From JALYOC01 sp036675345 (lineage in GTDB: Bacteria > Myxococcota > Myxococcia > Myxococcales > Myxococcaceae), in contig JAKFFE010000043.1 in assembly GCA_036675345.1 (NCBI GenBank), forward strand, positions 31,485 to 95,484: a DNA stretch of 64,000 nt, written 5' to 3'. Below, piece after piece: positions 49,529 to 64,000 of the stretch (the stretch's first letter is position 1; each line of letters starts with the position of its first letter). The position numbers and the translations under genes were made by a program. The notes under the pieces were generated by a model that did no database searches, was not told the DNA's origin, and saw nothing but the letters and a program-made list of their open reading frames with translations.

Positions 49529-49999
49529 GTGAACCCACTGACCGCCGCCGCCGCCGCCGGACTCGCCTCCGGCACCCAGGCCACCGCCGCCATGACCAGC
49601 TTCATGAGGGGCGCCCAGAGGCTGGGGATGTTGGGCAAGCTGCCCCCCAGGAAGATCACCGCCGCCGCGCTGGACGCGGTGGGGATCCACCGCTCCCGGA
49701 AAGAGGAGCAGACCGCCGCGATGGCCGCCCACTTCAGCTTCGGGGCCGGCGCCGGGGCCCTGTTCTCGATGCTGGCCGGGCGGCTGGACTCCCCCGCCCA
49801 CGCCACCTGGAAGGGCGCCGCCTTCGGCACCCTGGTCTGGCTGATCAGCTACGGCGGGTGGGTGCCGGCGCTGAGGATCATGCCCCCTCCGCCGAAGGAT
49901 TCGCCGCGGAGGCAGATCACGATGCTCCTGGCCCACCTGGTCTATGGAGGGGTGCTGGGAAACTCGCTGGCGCGCAGGAGGCAGCGGCTGGCCGGTTGA
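49529..49999 (+). CDS. Small membrane protein, YagU/DUF1440-like
   Basis: This 156-residue protein has three or four hydrophobic segments: GLASGTQATAAMTSFMRG, AAHFSFGAGAGALFSMLAG, GAAFGTLVWLISYGGWVPAL and MLLAHLVYGGVLGNSL. Gly-rich helices with conserved His (AAHFSFG, AHLVYGG) resemble the YagU/DUF1440/DUF6789 families of inner-membrane proteins with unknown roles. GTG start, no good ribosome site. Confidence 0.68.
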   Translation: MNPLTAAAAAGLASGTQATAAMTSFMRGAQRLGMLGKLPPRKITAAALDAVGIHRSRKEEQTAAMAAHFSFGAGAGALFSMLAGRLDSPAHATWKGAAFGTLVWLISYGGWVPALRIMPPPPKDSPRRQITMLLAHLVYGGVLGNSLARRRQRLAG

Positions 50000-50097
50000 A
50001 GGCTGCAGCCTGGGTTATCCACCCTCGCGACATTTCCGCTGACCTCCTCGCGGGGTGGCTGCAACACTGCGCGTCCCCCGCACCGGAGGCCGCCTTC

Positions 50098-50802
50098 ATG
50101 TCCCGCTATTCGCTGACCGACTTCGTCGAACGCACCACCCAGAAGGATCTGAAGCAGGGGGTGTTCGAGCTGGAGAGCCCGTACATGCTGGAGGTCAACC
50201 TCCGCGGCCGGGTGTGGAGCAAGGTGGGAGCGATGGTCGCCTACCAGGGCGGGGTGAAGTTCGTCCGGGAGGGCGCCTTCGAGAACGGATTGGTCCGCTG
50301 GTTCAAACGCTTCCTCACCGGCGAGGGCACCCAGCTGACCAAGCTGGAGGGGGTGGGCCGGGTGTACCTGGCGGACTCGGCGAAGATGATCACCGTCCTC
50401 AACCTGGAGAACGACAGCCTCTCGGTCAACGGCGCCGACCTGCTGGCGTTCGAGGACTCGATCCGCTGGGACATCCGCTTCATGCGCAAGGTCTCCTCGA
50501 TAATGGCCGGGGGCCTGTTCAACGTGAGGCTGGAGGGCACCGGGATGGTGGCGCTGACCACCCACGGCCACCCGATGACCCTGAAGGTCGAACCAGGCAA
50601 GCCGGTGAACACCGACCCCAACGCCACCGTGGCCTGGTCCGGCTCGCTGACCCCGGAGCTGCGCACCGACATCTCGATGCGCACCCTGATCGGCCGTGGT
50701 GGCGGCGAGGCCTTCCAGATGCGCTTCGAGGGTTCGGGCTTCGTGGTGGTCCAGCCCTACGAACAAAAGCCGCTGCCCCAGGGCGCCGGCGCGCGGCGGT
50801 AG
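50098..50802 (+). CDS. AIM24 family protein
   Basis: This 234-residue beta-rich protein is of the AIM24/DUF124 family (AMVAYQGGVKF, GTGMVALTTHGHPMTLKV, AWSGSLTPEL). The family folds like tryptophan RNA-binding attenuation protein and lacks a known bacterial function. ATG chosen, with GGAGG 9 nt upstream. It converges on rpoC, with a strong terminator hairpin in the 96-bp gap. Confidence 0.85.
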   Translation: MSRYSLTDFVERTTQKDLKQGVFELESPYMLEVNLRGRVWSKVGAMVAYQGGVKFVREGAFENGLVRWFKRFLTGEGTQLTKLEGVGRVYLADSAKMITVLNLENDSLSVNGADLLAFEDSIRWDIRFMRKVSSIMAGGLFNVRLEGTGMVALTTHGHPMTLKVEPGKPVNTDPNATVAWSGSLTPELRTDISMRTLIGRGGGEAFQMRFEGSGFVVVQPYEQKPLPQGAGARR

Positions 50803-50837
50803 GCAGCGTCCGGCGGGCCCCAAGCCCCAGACGCAGA

Positions 50838-50871
50838 AAGGGCCGCTCCCCGGAATCGAGGAGCGGCCCTT
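50838..50871. terminator. Strong bidirectional terminator between AIM24 and rpoC
   Basis: AAGGGCCGCTCC and GGAGCGGCCCTT form a perfect 12-bp stem with a 10-nt loop in the gap between two converging genes. On the rpoC strand it is followed by TCTGCG (the stem itself ends in CCCTT), on the other by CCTGG. It is the best stem in the window. Confidence 0.8.
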
Positions 50872-50898
50872 CCTGGAACTGCTCAGGCGATCAGCCGA

Positions 50899-55122
<4,224 letters not shown>

Positions 55123-55143
55123 TGGGTTGCTCCTGGTGCTGCA

Positions 55144-55157
55144 AAAATTCGAATTTT
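55144..55157. promoter_or_regulatory. Perfect AT-rich palindrome before rpoC
   Basis: AAAATTCGAATTTT is a 14-bp perfect palindrome with 12 A/T bases, 21 nt upstream of the rpoC GTG. In such GC-rich DNA it stands out. It could be a protein-binding operator, an RNA processing spot, or the tail of the preceding hairpin (its T-run follows the stem on the minus strand). Confidence 0.5.
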
Positions 55158-55169
55158 GAAGGGTGGACC

Positions 55170-55209
55170 GGACAGCCAGAGGAGGCCTTTAACCTCCTCC
55201 CGGCTGTCC
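55170..55209 (-). promoter_or_regulatory. Long hairpin in the rpoB-rpoC spacer
   Basis: On the minus strand GGACAGCC, a small internal loop and AGGAGG pair with CCTCCT and GGCTGTCC around a 7-nt loop, giving 14 base pairs. It lies 25 nt after the rpoB stop. The transcript continues through a short GC stretch to the AATTTTTG palindrome. It may act as an attenuator or an RNase processing site between the two big subunits. Confidence 0.6.
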
Positions 55210-55234
55210 CGCCCGTTTTCGGCCAGCCTGCCCG

Positions 55235-59470
<4,236 letters not shown>

Positions 59471-59603
59471 CGATTCTCCAGGCGGCGTGGCGGGTACGTC
59501 GGAACTTCCGGACTGCTCCAGCGGGGCGCGCGGACCGCGGCGCGGCGGCGCTGATTTTGGCGGACTCTGGTGTGACGGTGCTGCGGAACCCTAAGACGGC
59601 AAG

Positions 59604-59638
59604 GCCGGCGGCACCCGGTTTCACCCGGATGCGCCGGC
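59604..59638 (-). promoter_or_regulatory. Second hairpin in the rplL-rpoB spacer
   Basis: GCCGGCG and CGCCGGC form a 7-bp stem (extended by CA/TG across a bulge) around an inner CCGG/CCGG dyad. It lies between the attenuator-like hairpin and the rpoB start. It may be part of the mechanism that reduces or processes transcripts entering rpoBC. Confidence 0.4.
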
Positions 59639-59650
59639 AAGCTGTCCAAA

Positions 59651-59675
59651 GGGGGGCCGATCAGGCAGGCCCCCC
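59651..59675 (-). terminator. Attenuator-like hairpin after rplL
   Basis: On the minus strand GGGGGGCC pairs with GGCCCCCC around a 9-nt loop, 14 nt after the rplL stop, followed by TTTGG. This is the position of the well-known rplL-rpoB attenuator of E. coli, where most transcripts end so that ribosomal protein exceeds RNA polymerase output. Confidence 0.65.
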
Positions 59676-59689
59676 CTCGGCGTATTCGA

Positions 59690-60061
59690 CTACTTGATCT
59701 CGACCGTGGCGCCGGCCGCGACCAGCTGCGCCTTGAACTTGGCGGCGTCGTCCTTGTTGACGCCCTCCTTGACGACCTTGGGAGCGCCCTCGACCAGGTC
59801 CTTGGCCTCCTTCAGGCCCAGACCGGTGATCGCGCGGATCTCCTTGATGACGTTGATCTTGTTGGCGCCGGCGTTGGCCAGGACCACGTTGAACTCGGTC
59901 TTCTCTTCCACGGGGGCAGCGGCGCCACCGGCGGCCGGGCCGGCAACGGCCACGGCGGCGGCAGAGACGCCCCACTTCTGCTCAAGCTGCTTCACCAGCT
60001 CCGCCGCCTCCATGACGGTGAGCGCGGACAGCTGGTCGATGATGGTGTTCAGGTCAGCCAT
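59690..60061 (-). CDS. rplL: Ribosomal protein L7/L12
   Basis: This 123-residue L7/L12 has the N-terminal dimerisation part (MADLNTIIDQLSALTVMEAAELVKQLE), an Ala/Pro hinge and the C-terminal factor-binding domain (EFNVVLANAGANKINVIKEIR, GLGLKEAKDLVEGAPKVVKEG). It forms the ribosome stalk with L10 and recruits translation GTPases. It lies 73 nt downstream of rplJ. Stop followed by an attenuator-like hairpin. Confidence 0.98.
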   Translation of the reverse strand: MADLNTIIDQLSALTVMEAAELVKQLEQKWGVSAAAVAVAGPAAGGAAAPVEEKTEFNVVLANAGANKINVIKEIRAITGLGLKEAKDLVEGAPKVVKEGVNKDDAAKFKAQLVAAGATVEIK

Positions 60062-60134
60062 TGATTCTTCTCTCGTTTCTAAAGGTTGGTTTTGACTTCG
60101 ATTTCAAAGACGGGACTTCGGAACCGCAAACTGA

Positions 60135-60662
60135 CTACGAGGCGTTGGACCCCTGGGCGTCGTTCCTCGCCTGGAGGACGCGCGCCAACTGGGAACCCGG
60201 GGCGGCGATGGTACGGACCAGCTTGCCTGCAGGCTGGTTCAGCATCCCCAACAGGGTGGCCCGCAGCTCGGGCAGACCCGGCAACTTCGCCAGCGTCTGG
60301 ACCCCGGCCTTGTCGATGCGCTTGCCATCGACCACGCCGCTGCGGATCTTGATCGTCTCCATGTCCTTGATGAACTCGGAGATGATCTTCGCGGGAGCAA
60401 TCACGTCACCGTAGGAGACGGCGATTGCCACCGGACCCGTGAAGTCCTCGCTGAGCACCTCGACGGACGTGCCCTTCGCAGCACGCTTCGCCAGAGTGTT
60501 CTTGAGGACCTTGTAGTCAATGCCACTGTCACGCAGCTTCTTGCGAAGCTTGGTGACGGTGTCGACGTTCACCTTGTTGAACTCCGCCACGACGACGGAC
60601 TTCGCACGGGAGAACTTGTCGTTGAGCTCCTTGATCAGCTCTTCCTTCTCGCTCTTCAGCAC
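60135..60662 (-). CDS. rplJ: Ribosomal protein L10
   Basis: This 175-residue L10 starts MLKSEKEELIKELNDKF (GTG start), preceded by an excellent GGAGGTGA site (60669-60676). It contains VVAEFNKVNVDTVTKLRKKL and the family core TLAKRAAKGT, with a helical C-terminal tail that binds L7/L12 dimers. L10 normally represses its own mRNA through the leader; here a 446-bp upstream region contains a promoter and structured leader. Confidence 0.97.
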   Translation of the reverse strand: MLKSEKEELIKELNDKFSRAKSVVVAEFNKVNVDTVTKLRKKLRDSGIDYKVLKNTLAKRAAKGTSVEVLSEDFTGPVAIAVSYGDVIAPAKIISEFIKDMETIKIRSGVVDGKRIDKAGVQTLAKLPGLPELRATLLGMLNQPAGKLVRTIAAPGSQLARVLQARNDAQGSNAS

Positions 60663-60938
60663 TCTTACTCACCTCCATTCACGTGCACCTTTCGGTGCGT
60701 TTCGCCTGGAGCCACGAGGGCGGAGCGAGAGGATCGAAAATCAAAACCCACTCACGTCGCTAGTCTCGGTAGGGCGACCCTTGCGGGTCGTTTGAACCAT
60801 CCACACCTTGGGGCGCCGGACCCCTTTCGGGTTGCCAACCGACGCTTCCTCGTTTTGGACGGTCCCTGCTGTCTAGGACCAGGTCATTATCTTCTGGACG
60901 CTTCGCCCACCGCGGGTTGGCAGTCCAGATGCAGAAGC
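60663..60938 (-). promoter_or_regulatory. rplJ leader, probable L10 autoregulatory RNA
   Basis: The roughly 275-nt leader between the predicted start site and rplJ holds several tight hairpins with GNRA loops: CGACCC-GCAA-GGGTCG (60776-60791), GCACC-GAAA-GGTGC (60694-60685 side, just before the ribosome site) and an AACCC-GAAA-GGGGT element near 60820-60840. Such a layout fits the L10(L12)4-binding leaders known in other bacteria. The exact kink-turn was not verified. No open reading frame is visible. This explains the longest gene-free stretch of the window. Confidence 0.6.
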
Positions 60939-60944
60939 CGGGGG

Positions 60945-60974
60945 CCTATAGCGGCATCCCCGGCCCCCTGTCCA
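60945..60974 (-). promoter_or_regulatory. Promoter for rplJL-rpoBC
   Basis: On the minus strand TGGACA (60969-60974) and TATAGG (60945-60950) are 18 bp apart. The boxes match five and four positions of the sigma-70 consensus, and are also close to the myxobacterial vegetative TAGACA/TAAGGG form. The position, upstream of the leader and after the L11-L1 genes, fits a second promoter of the block. Confidence 0.6.
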
Positions 60975-61067
60975 GCTTTGTTGTGAACACACTCTCCTAC
61001 CGCCCTACTTCCGAGCAGGCAGGCAGGCCTTCGTCACTTCAGTGAAGGATTAGGGCTACTTCACGCG

Positions 61068-61092
61068 CCGCAGCGTCACCCGGACGCTGCGG
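61068..61092 (-). terminator. Hairpin after rplA
   Basis: CCGCAGCGTC and GACGCTGCGG form a perfect 10-bp stem with a 5-nt loop, beginning 16 nt after the rplA stop. No T-tract follows. A second dyad around CCTTCGTCACTTCAGTGAAGG (61028-61048) lies just beyond. These may end most L11-L1 transcripts before the rplJ promoter. Confidence 0.5.
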
Positions 61093-61108
61093 GCGGCGTG
61101 GGACCTGA

Positions 61109-61822
61109 CTACCGGTGACGCGCCAGGATCTCGGCGGTGTCCACCTTGATGCCCGGCCCCATGGTGGTGGAGACGGCGATCCCCTGCAGGTACACGCCCT
61201 TGGCGGTGGCCGGCTTGAGCTTCATCACCAGGTCGATCAGCGCGGTGAAGTTCTGCTCCAGCTTCTCGGCGTCGAAGGACGCCTTGCCCACCGGGACATG
61301 GACGATTCCGGCCTTCTCGGCGCGGAACTCCACCTTGCCGCCCTTGGCCTCCTTGATTGCCTTGGTCAGGTCCGGGGTCACGGTGCCGGTCTTCGGGTTG
61401 GGCATCAGGCCGCGGGGACCCAGCACCTTACCGAGACGACCGACCACGCCCATCATGTCCGGGGTGGCGATCACGGTGTCGAAGTCCAGGAAGCCCTCTT
61501 CGATCTTCTTCTGCAGATCCTCGGCGCCGATCACGTCCGCACCCGCGGCCTCGGCCTCCTTGATCTTGTCGCCCTTGGCGAACACCGCCACCCGCACCGT
61601 CTTGCCGATGCCGTTGGGGAGCACCACTGCGCCACGGACCATCTGGTCCGCGTGCTTGGGATCCACGCCCAGGTTCAGGGCCACATCGACCGACTGGTCA
61701 TACTTGGTGCCACGCTTCTCGGCGGTCTGCTTGAGCAGCTTGAACGCCTCGGTGACGCTGTAACGCTTGTTGCGGTCGACGAGCTCGGCCGACGCGCGGA
61801 ACTTCTTTCCACTGTTGGGCAT
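61109..61822 (-). CDS. rplA: Ribosomal protein L1
   Basis: This 237-residue L1 starts MPNSGKKFRASAELVDRNKR and has the signature region GADVIGAEDLQKKI, TPDMMGVVGRLGKVLGPRGLMPNPKTGTV in pieces and KGVYLQGIAVSTTMGPGIKVD. It forms the mobile L1 stalk at the E site and usually represses the L11 operon mRNA. The frame remains open upstream into the L11 gene but that part is a shadow. It follows rplK by 47 nt. Confidence 0.98.
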   Translation of the reverse strand: MPNSGKKFRASAELVDRNKRYSVTEAFKLLKQTAEKRGTKYDQSVDVALNLGVDPKHADQMVRGAVVLPNGIGKTVRVAVFAKGDKIKEAEAAGADVIGAEDLQKKIEEGFLDFDTVIATPDMMGVVGRLGKVLGPRGLMPNPKTGTVTPDLTKAIKEAKGGKVEFRAEKAGIVHVPVGKASFDAEKLEQNFTALIDLVMKLKPATAKGVYLQGIAVSTTMGPGIKVDTAEILARHR

Positions 61823-61869
61823 GACTTGATTTTCCGATTCTTGAGGTTGAAGGAGGGTTGAAGGAGGAG

Positions 61870-62316
61870 TTAGCCGACCACGTCGAGGCCCATCGACCGG
61901 GCGGTGCCCGCGATGGTGTTGATGCACGCTTCGATCGATCCGGCGTTGGTGTCCTGGATCTTCATCTTGGCGATCTCCTCCAGCTGCTTCCGGGTCACCT
62001 GACCCACCTTCTCCTTGCCGGGACGCTTGGCCCCGGAGCCCTTCTTCTTCTCGGTGTGCAGCCCGGCCGCCTTCTTGAGGAGGACCGCCGCGGGAGGCGT
62101 CTTGAGGATGAAGGTGAAGGAGCGATCCGCGTACACGGTGATGATCACCGGGATGATCAGCGACTCCTTCGCCTGGGCCTGCGTGGCAGCGTTGAACTGC
62201 TTGCAGAACTCCATGATGTTGACGCCCTGCTGACCCAGCGCCGGCCCAATCGGGGGAGCGGGGTTGGCCTTGCCGGCCGGGATCTGCAACTTGACCTGCC
62301 CTGTAACCTTCTTCAC
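61870..62316 (-). CDS. rplK: Ribosomal protein L11
   Basis: This 148-residue L11 has KKVTGQVKLQIPAGKANPAP, PPIGPALGQQGVNIMEFC and the rRNA-binding C-terminal part ending IAGTARSMGLDVVG. It binds the GTPase-associated centre of 23S rRNA and is the site of thiostrepton action. GTG start with AAGGAG 7 nt upstream. It follows nusG after a 97-bp spacer. Confidence 0.98.
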   Translation of the reverse strand: MKKVTGQVKLQIPAGKANPAPPIGPALGQQGVNIMEFCKQFNAATQAQAKESLIIPVIITVYADRSFTFILKTPPAAVLLKKAAGLHTEKKKGSGAKRPGKEKVGQVTRKQLEEIAKMKIQDTNAGSIEACINTIAGTARSMGLDVVG

Positions 62317-62378
62317 GTGTTGCTCCTTGGTGGTTCAATCGGCGGCGGTGCCGCCTCCCACCGTTGTGACTGCCTACC

Positions 62379-62401
62379 CTGCCACTGCCACTGCCACTGC
62401 C
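62379..62401. repeat. Short tandem repeat CTGCCA in the nusG-rplK spacer
   Basis: Nearly four head-to-tail copies of CTGCCA (last one CTGCC, then G). Next to it a GGCGGC/GCCGCC dyad with a 3-nt loop (62341-62355) lies just before the rplK ribosome site. Slippage could alter the spacer. Confidence 0.6.
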
Positions 62402-62413
62402 GACGACGAAAAG

Positions 62414-62974
62414 CTAACCGGTGGTCTTCTCCACCTGCATGAAGTCCAGCTCCACCGGGGTGGCGCGGCCGAAGATCGAGACCAGCACCTTGAGCCGGCC
62501 CTTCTCCGGGTTCACCTCTTCCACCGACCCGTTGAAGTTGGCGAACGGTCCGTCGATCACCCGCACCGTGTCCCCGTCCTCGAACTGCACCTTGGGCTTG
62601 GCCTTGGAGATGCCCTCGGTGATCTGGGAGGTCAGGCGCATCACCTCCGCGTTGGTCATCGGAGGAGGAGGGGTGATCGGGGTGCCGCCCAGGAAACCGG
62701 CCACCTTGGGAACATTCTTCACCAGGTGCCAGGTCCGGTCGTTCATCTCCATCTCCACGAAGATGTAGGAGGGGAAGAACTTCCGCTTGGAGCTCTTCTT
62801 CTCCCCGCCCTTCATCTCCACCACCTGCTCCATGGGGATCAGGATCTGCCCGAAGCTCTCGCTGAGGCCCTCCTTGCGGATCTTCTCCTCCAGGCTCTTC
62901 TTGGCCTTGTTCTCGTAGCCCGAGTAGGTCTGGACCACGTACCACTTCTTCTCTGCTGCTCCGCCGTCCGCCAT
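62414..62974 (-). CDS. nusG: Transcription antitermination factor NusG
   Basis: This 186-residue NusG has the NGN domain (KKWYVVQTYSGYENKAKKSLE, FPSYIFVEMEM, VAGFLGG) and a C-terminal KOW domain (GDTVRVIDGPFANFNGSVEEV). It contacts RNA polymerase and links it to Rho or the ribosome. The ATG overlaps the secE stop by 1 nt (TAATG). A short Ser/Lys-rich insert (GGEKKSSKRK) lies before the FPSYIF strand. Confidence 0.97.
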   Translation of the reverse strand: MADGGAAEKKWYVVQTYSGYENKAKKSLEEKIRKEGLSESFGQILIPMEQVVEMKGGEKKSSKRKFFPSYIFVEMEMNDRTWHLVKNVPKVAGFLGGTPITPPPPMTNAEVMRLTSQITEGISKAKPKVQFEDGDTVRVIDGPFANFNGSVEEVNPEKGRLKVLVSIFGRATPVELDFMQVEKTTG

Positions 62975-63414
62975 TACAGACCTCCCCACACCTTCGGCAG
63001 CCACTCCACCATCAGGGTGTAGGCGAGGGTATCGATCCCAAACAGGATCACCGCCGCCACCACCGACGCCACCACCACCGCGATGGTGGACACCCGGGTC
63101 TCGCCCCAGGTCGGCCAGGTCACCTTCAACAGCTCGGAGGCGATGTCCTGACCGGTGTGCCGTGCCTTGTGGTTGAAATAGGCAAACAGCATCAGTCCCG
63201 CAGAGATCGCCGTGCCCAGCAGGCCGGTGAGCGTCCAGCCCTCCAGGCCTTCGATGATCATCGGGTCTCCCCAGCCGGCAGACGCCCAGAGGAGCGCCAG
63301 CACGTTCTGGAGGAACAGCGCAAAGACCACCCCAAAGGTGATCAGGAACAAAACGACCAGCCGGTTCGGGTCCATGCCCGAGCGGTTGGCTTGTGTGGAG
63401 GCTTCGTCGGCCAT
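62974..63414 (-). CDS. secE: Preprotein translocase subunit SecE
   Basis: This 146-residue SecE of the long, three-helix type has helices near 18-42, 63-82 and 110-132, with the conserved cytosolic SELLKVTWPTWGETRVSTI segment before the last helix. It clamps SecY in the inner membrane. It follows tRNA(Trp) and a strong hairpin and is coupled to nusG. Confidence 0.95.
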   Translation of the reverse strand: MADEASTQANRSGMDPNRLVVLFLITFGVVFALFLQNVLALLWASAGWGDPMIIEGLEGWTLTGLLGTAISAGLMLFAYFNHKARHTGQDIASELLKVTWPTWGETRVSTIAVVVASVVAAVILFGIDTLAYTLMVEWLPKVWGGL

Positions 63415-63464
63415 CTTCGTGATCTTCCGTGGGGGGCGGGACGCGAAACGTAGAAACGGCGAAG

Positions 63465-63492
63465 GCCGGATCTCGCCTACACGAGATCCGGC
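63465..63492 (-). terminator. Hairpin after tRNA(Trp)
   Basis: GCCGGATCTCG and CGAGATCCGGC form a perfect 11-bp stem with a 6-nt loop, 13 nt past the tRNA 3' end. The extended arms GCGA/TCGC can add to it, and CGTTTCT follows on the minus strand. It may be a partial terminator or a tRNA processing structure between tRNA and secE. Confidence 0.6.
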
Positions 63493-63505
63493 GCTCGCCA
63501 GAGAG

Positions 63506-63581
63506 TGGCAGGCCAGGAGGGATTCGAACCCCCAACACGCGGTTTTGGAGACCGCTGCTCTACCGTTGGAGCTACTGGCCT
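63506..63581 (-). tRNA. tRNA-Trp (CCA)
   Basis: On the minus strand a 7-bp acceptor stem (AGGCCAG with CTGGCCT), discriminator G and an encoded CCA 3' end enclose a standard D arm (GCTC...GAGC). The anticodon arm is GCGGT-CTCCAAA-ACCGC with anticodon CCA, and the T arm is GGGGG-TTCGAAT-CCCTC. Total 76 nt with CCA. It lies 11 nt after rpmG and upstream of secE, as in many bacteria. Confidence 0.97.
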
Positions 63582-63592
63582 ACTTGAACTGC

Positions 63593-63757
63593 CTAGACCT
63601 TGCCTTCCTTGTGGTCCGTATGCTTGCGGCACCGCGGGCAGAACTTGGACAGCTCAAGCTTGTCCTGGCTCTTCCGCTTGTTCTTGGTGGTGGTGTAGTT
63701 CCGCTCTTTGCAGGTGGTGCACTCGAGCGAGATGATGCTGCGATTACCCTTGGGCAT
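63593..63757 (-). CDS. rpmG: Ribosomal protein L33
   Basis: This 54-residue L33 of the zinc-binding (C+) type has CTTC and CPRC pairs around a Lys-rich middle (NYTTTKNKRKSQDKLEL). Start at ATG 63757 (MPKGNRSIISLECTTC); the open frame upstream is spacer. It lies between tuf and tRNA(Trp). Confidence 0.95.
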   Translation of the reverse strand: MPKGNRSIISLECTTCKERNYTTTKNKRKSQDKLELSKFCPRCRKHTDHKEGKV

Positions 63758-63783
63758 GTCTTTGTCCTTCGAAAGCTGAGGGC

Positions 63784-63802
63784 CGGAGGAATTACTCCTC
63801 CG
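63784..63802. terminator. Hairpin between tuf and rpmG
   Basis: CGGAGGA and TCCTCCG form a perfect 7-bp stem with a 5-nt loop in the 80-bp gap between tuf and rpmG. It contains an anti-Shine-Dalgarno-like CCTCC, and may reduce read-through from tuf. No T-tract. Confidence 0.45.
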
Positions 63803-63837
63803 ACCCCCGAACTTCAACTCTCTGTAAACGCGTAGAC

Positions 63838-64000
<163 letters not shown>

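Overview
The window comes from a GC-rich chromosome, roughly two thirds or more G+C by eye. It has many GTG and TTG starts, tight gene packing and frequent start/stop overlaps. The gene content points to Myxococcota, the former delta-proteobacterial myxobacteria. Supporting signs are a cytosolic HAMP-array hybrid histidine kinase, several FHA-domain proteins, a Tad-like secretion cluster with an FHA-fused CpaF ATPase, a Tgl/PilW-like TPR lipoprotein, phasin-like proteins, a PilZ-like protein, AIM24, and promoter boxes that resemble the myxobacterial vegetative pattern. This placement is an inference from family content, not a database match.

Layout. 1-8353 is a mixed metabolic and envelope region: partial MFS transporter, MJ1255-type glycosyltransferase, a solitary REPIN-like inverted repeat, xth, a cytochrome P450, a divergent Lgt, MgtE and a CapA-like lipoprotein. 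8389-15833 holds two translationally coupled sensor kinases, one with about nine tandem HAMP-pair repeats and three receivers. 16032-21482 is a forward run around proC, divIVA and yggU, with a J-domain protein, a HEAT protein and a HELAH metallopeptidase. 21493-26077 carries a shortened GH123/DUF4091-like protein, an RsbRD-like helical protein, a GAF-GAF kinase and a LysM protein. 26217-39499 is read leftwards: two overlapping surface lipoproteins, an FHA protein, an A24 prepilin peptidase, a secretin, an FHA-CpaF ATPase, an FHA-FHA-TM-TPR protein, then polA, which is coupled by a 4-nt overlap. 39604-48602 is a leftward housekeeping block: phasin-like proteins, lytic transglycosylase, two unknown proteins, the Tgl-like lipoprotein, a short RodZ-like protein, recO, a PfkB kinase, glyQ and glyS. 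48694-50802 holds a PilZ-like protein, a small membrane protein and AIM24. 50838-64000 is the classical tuf-rpmG-tRNA(Trp)-secE-nusG-rplK-rplA-rplJ-rplL-rpoB-rpoC region, with hairpins at most junctions.

How parts work together. The translation/transcription block has a clear internal promoter and a long leader before rplJ, consistent with L10 autoregulation. It also has an attenuator-like hairpin between rplL and rpoB, and an unusual AT-rich palindrome plus long hairpin between rpoB and rpoC. The most interesting cluster is the FHA-rich Tad-like set. FHA domains sit on the secretion ATPase itself, on a membrane TPR partner and on a small protein with a ribbon-helix-helix-like N-terminus. This suggests that Ser/Thr phosphorylation gates a secretion or adhesion machine. 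No pilin, TadB/C platform or CpaB gene lies next to it, so the remaining parts must be elsewhere. The two coupled kinases form a second signalling unit: cytosolic, with four receivers between them and no dedicated output domain in view.

Limits. Starts were chosen by reading ribosome sites and signal peptides by eye. Family calls rest on recognised motifs without searches. Sites such as promoters and hairpins are visual calls.
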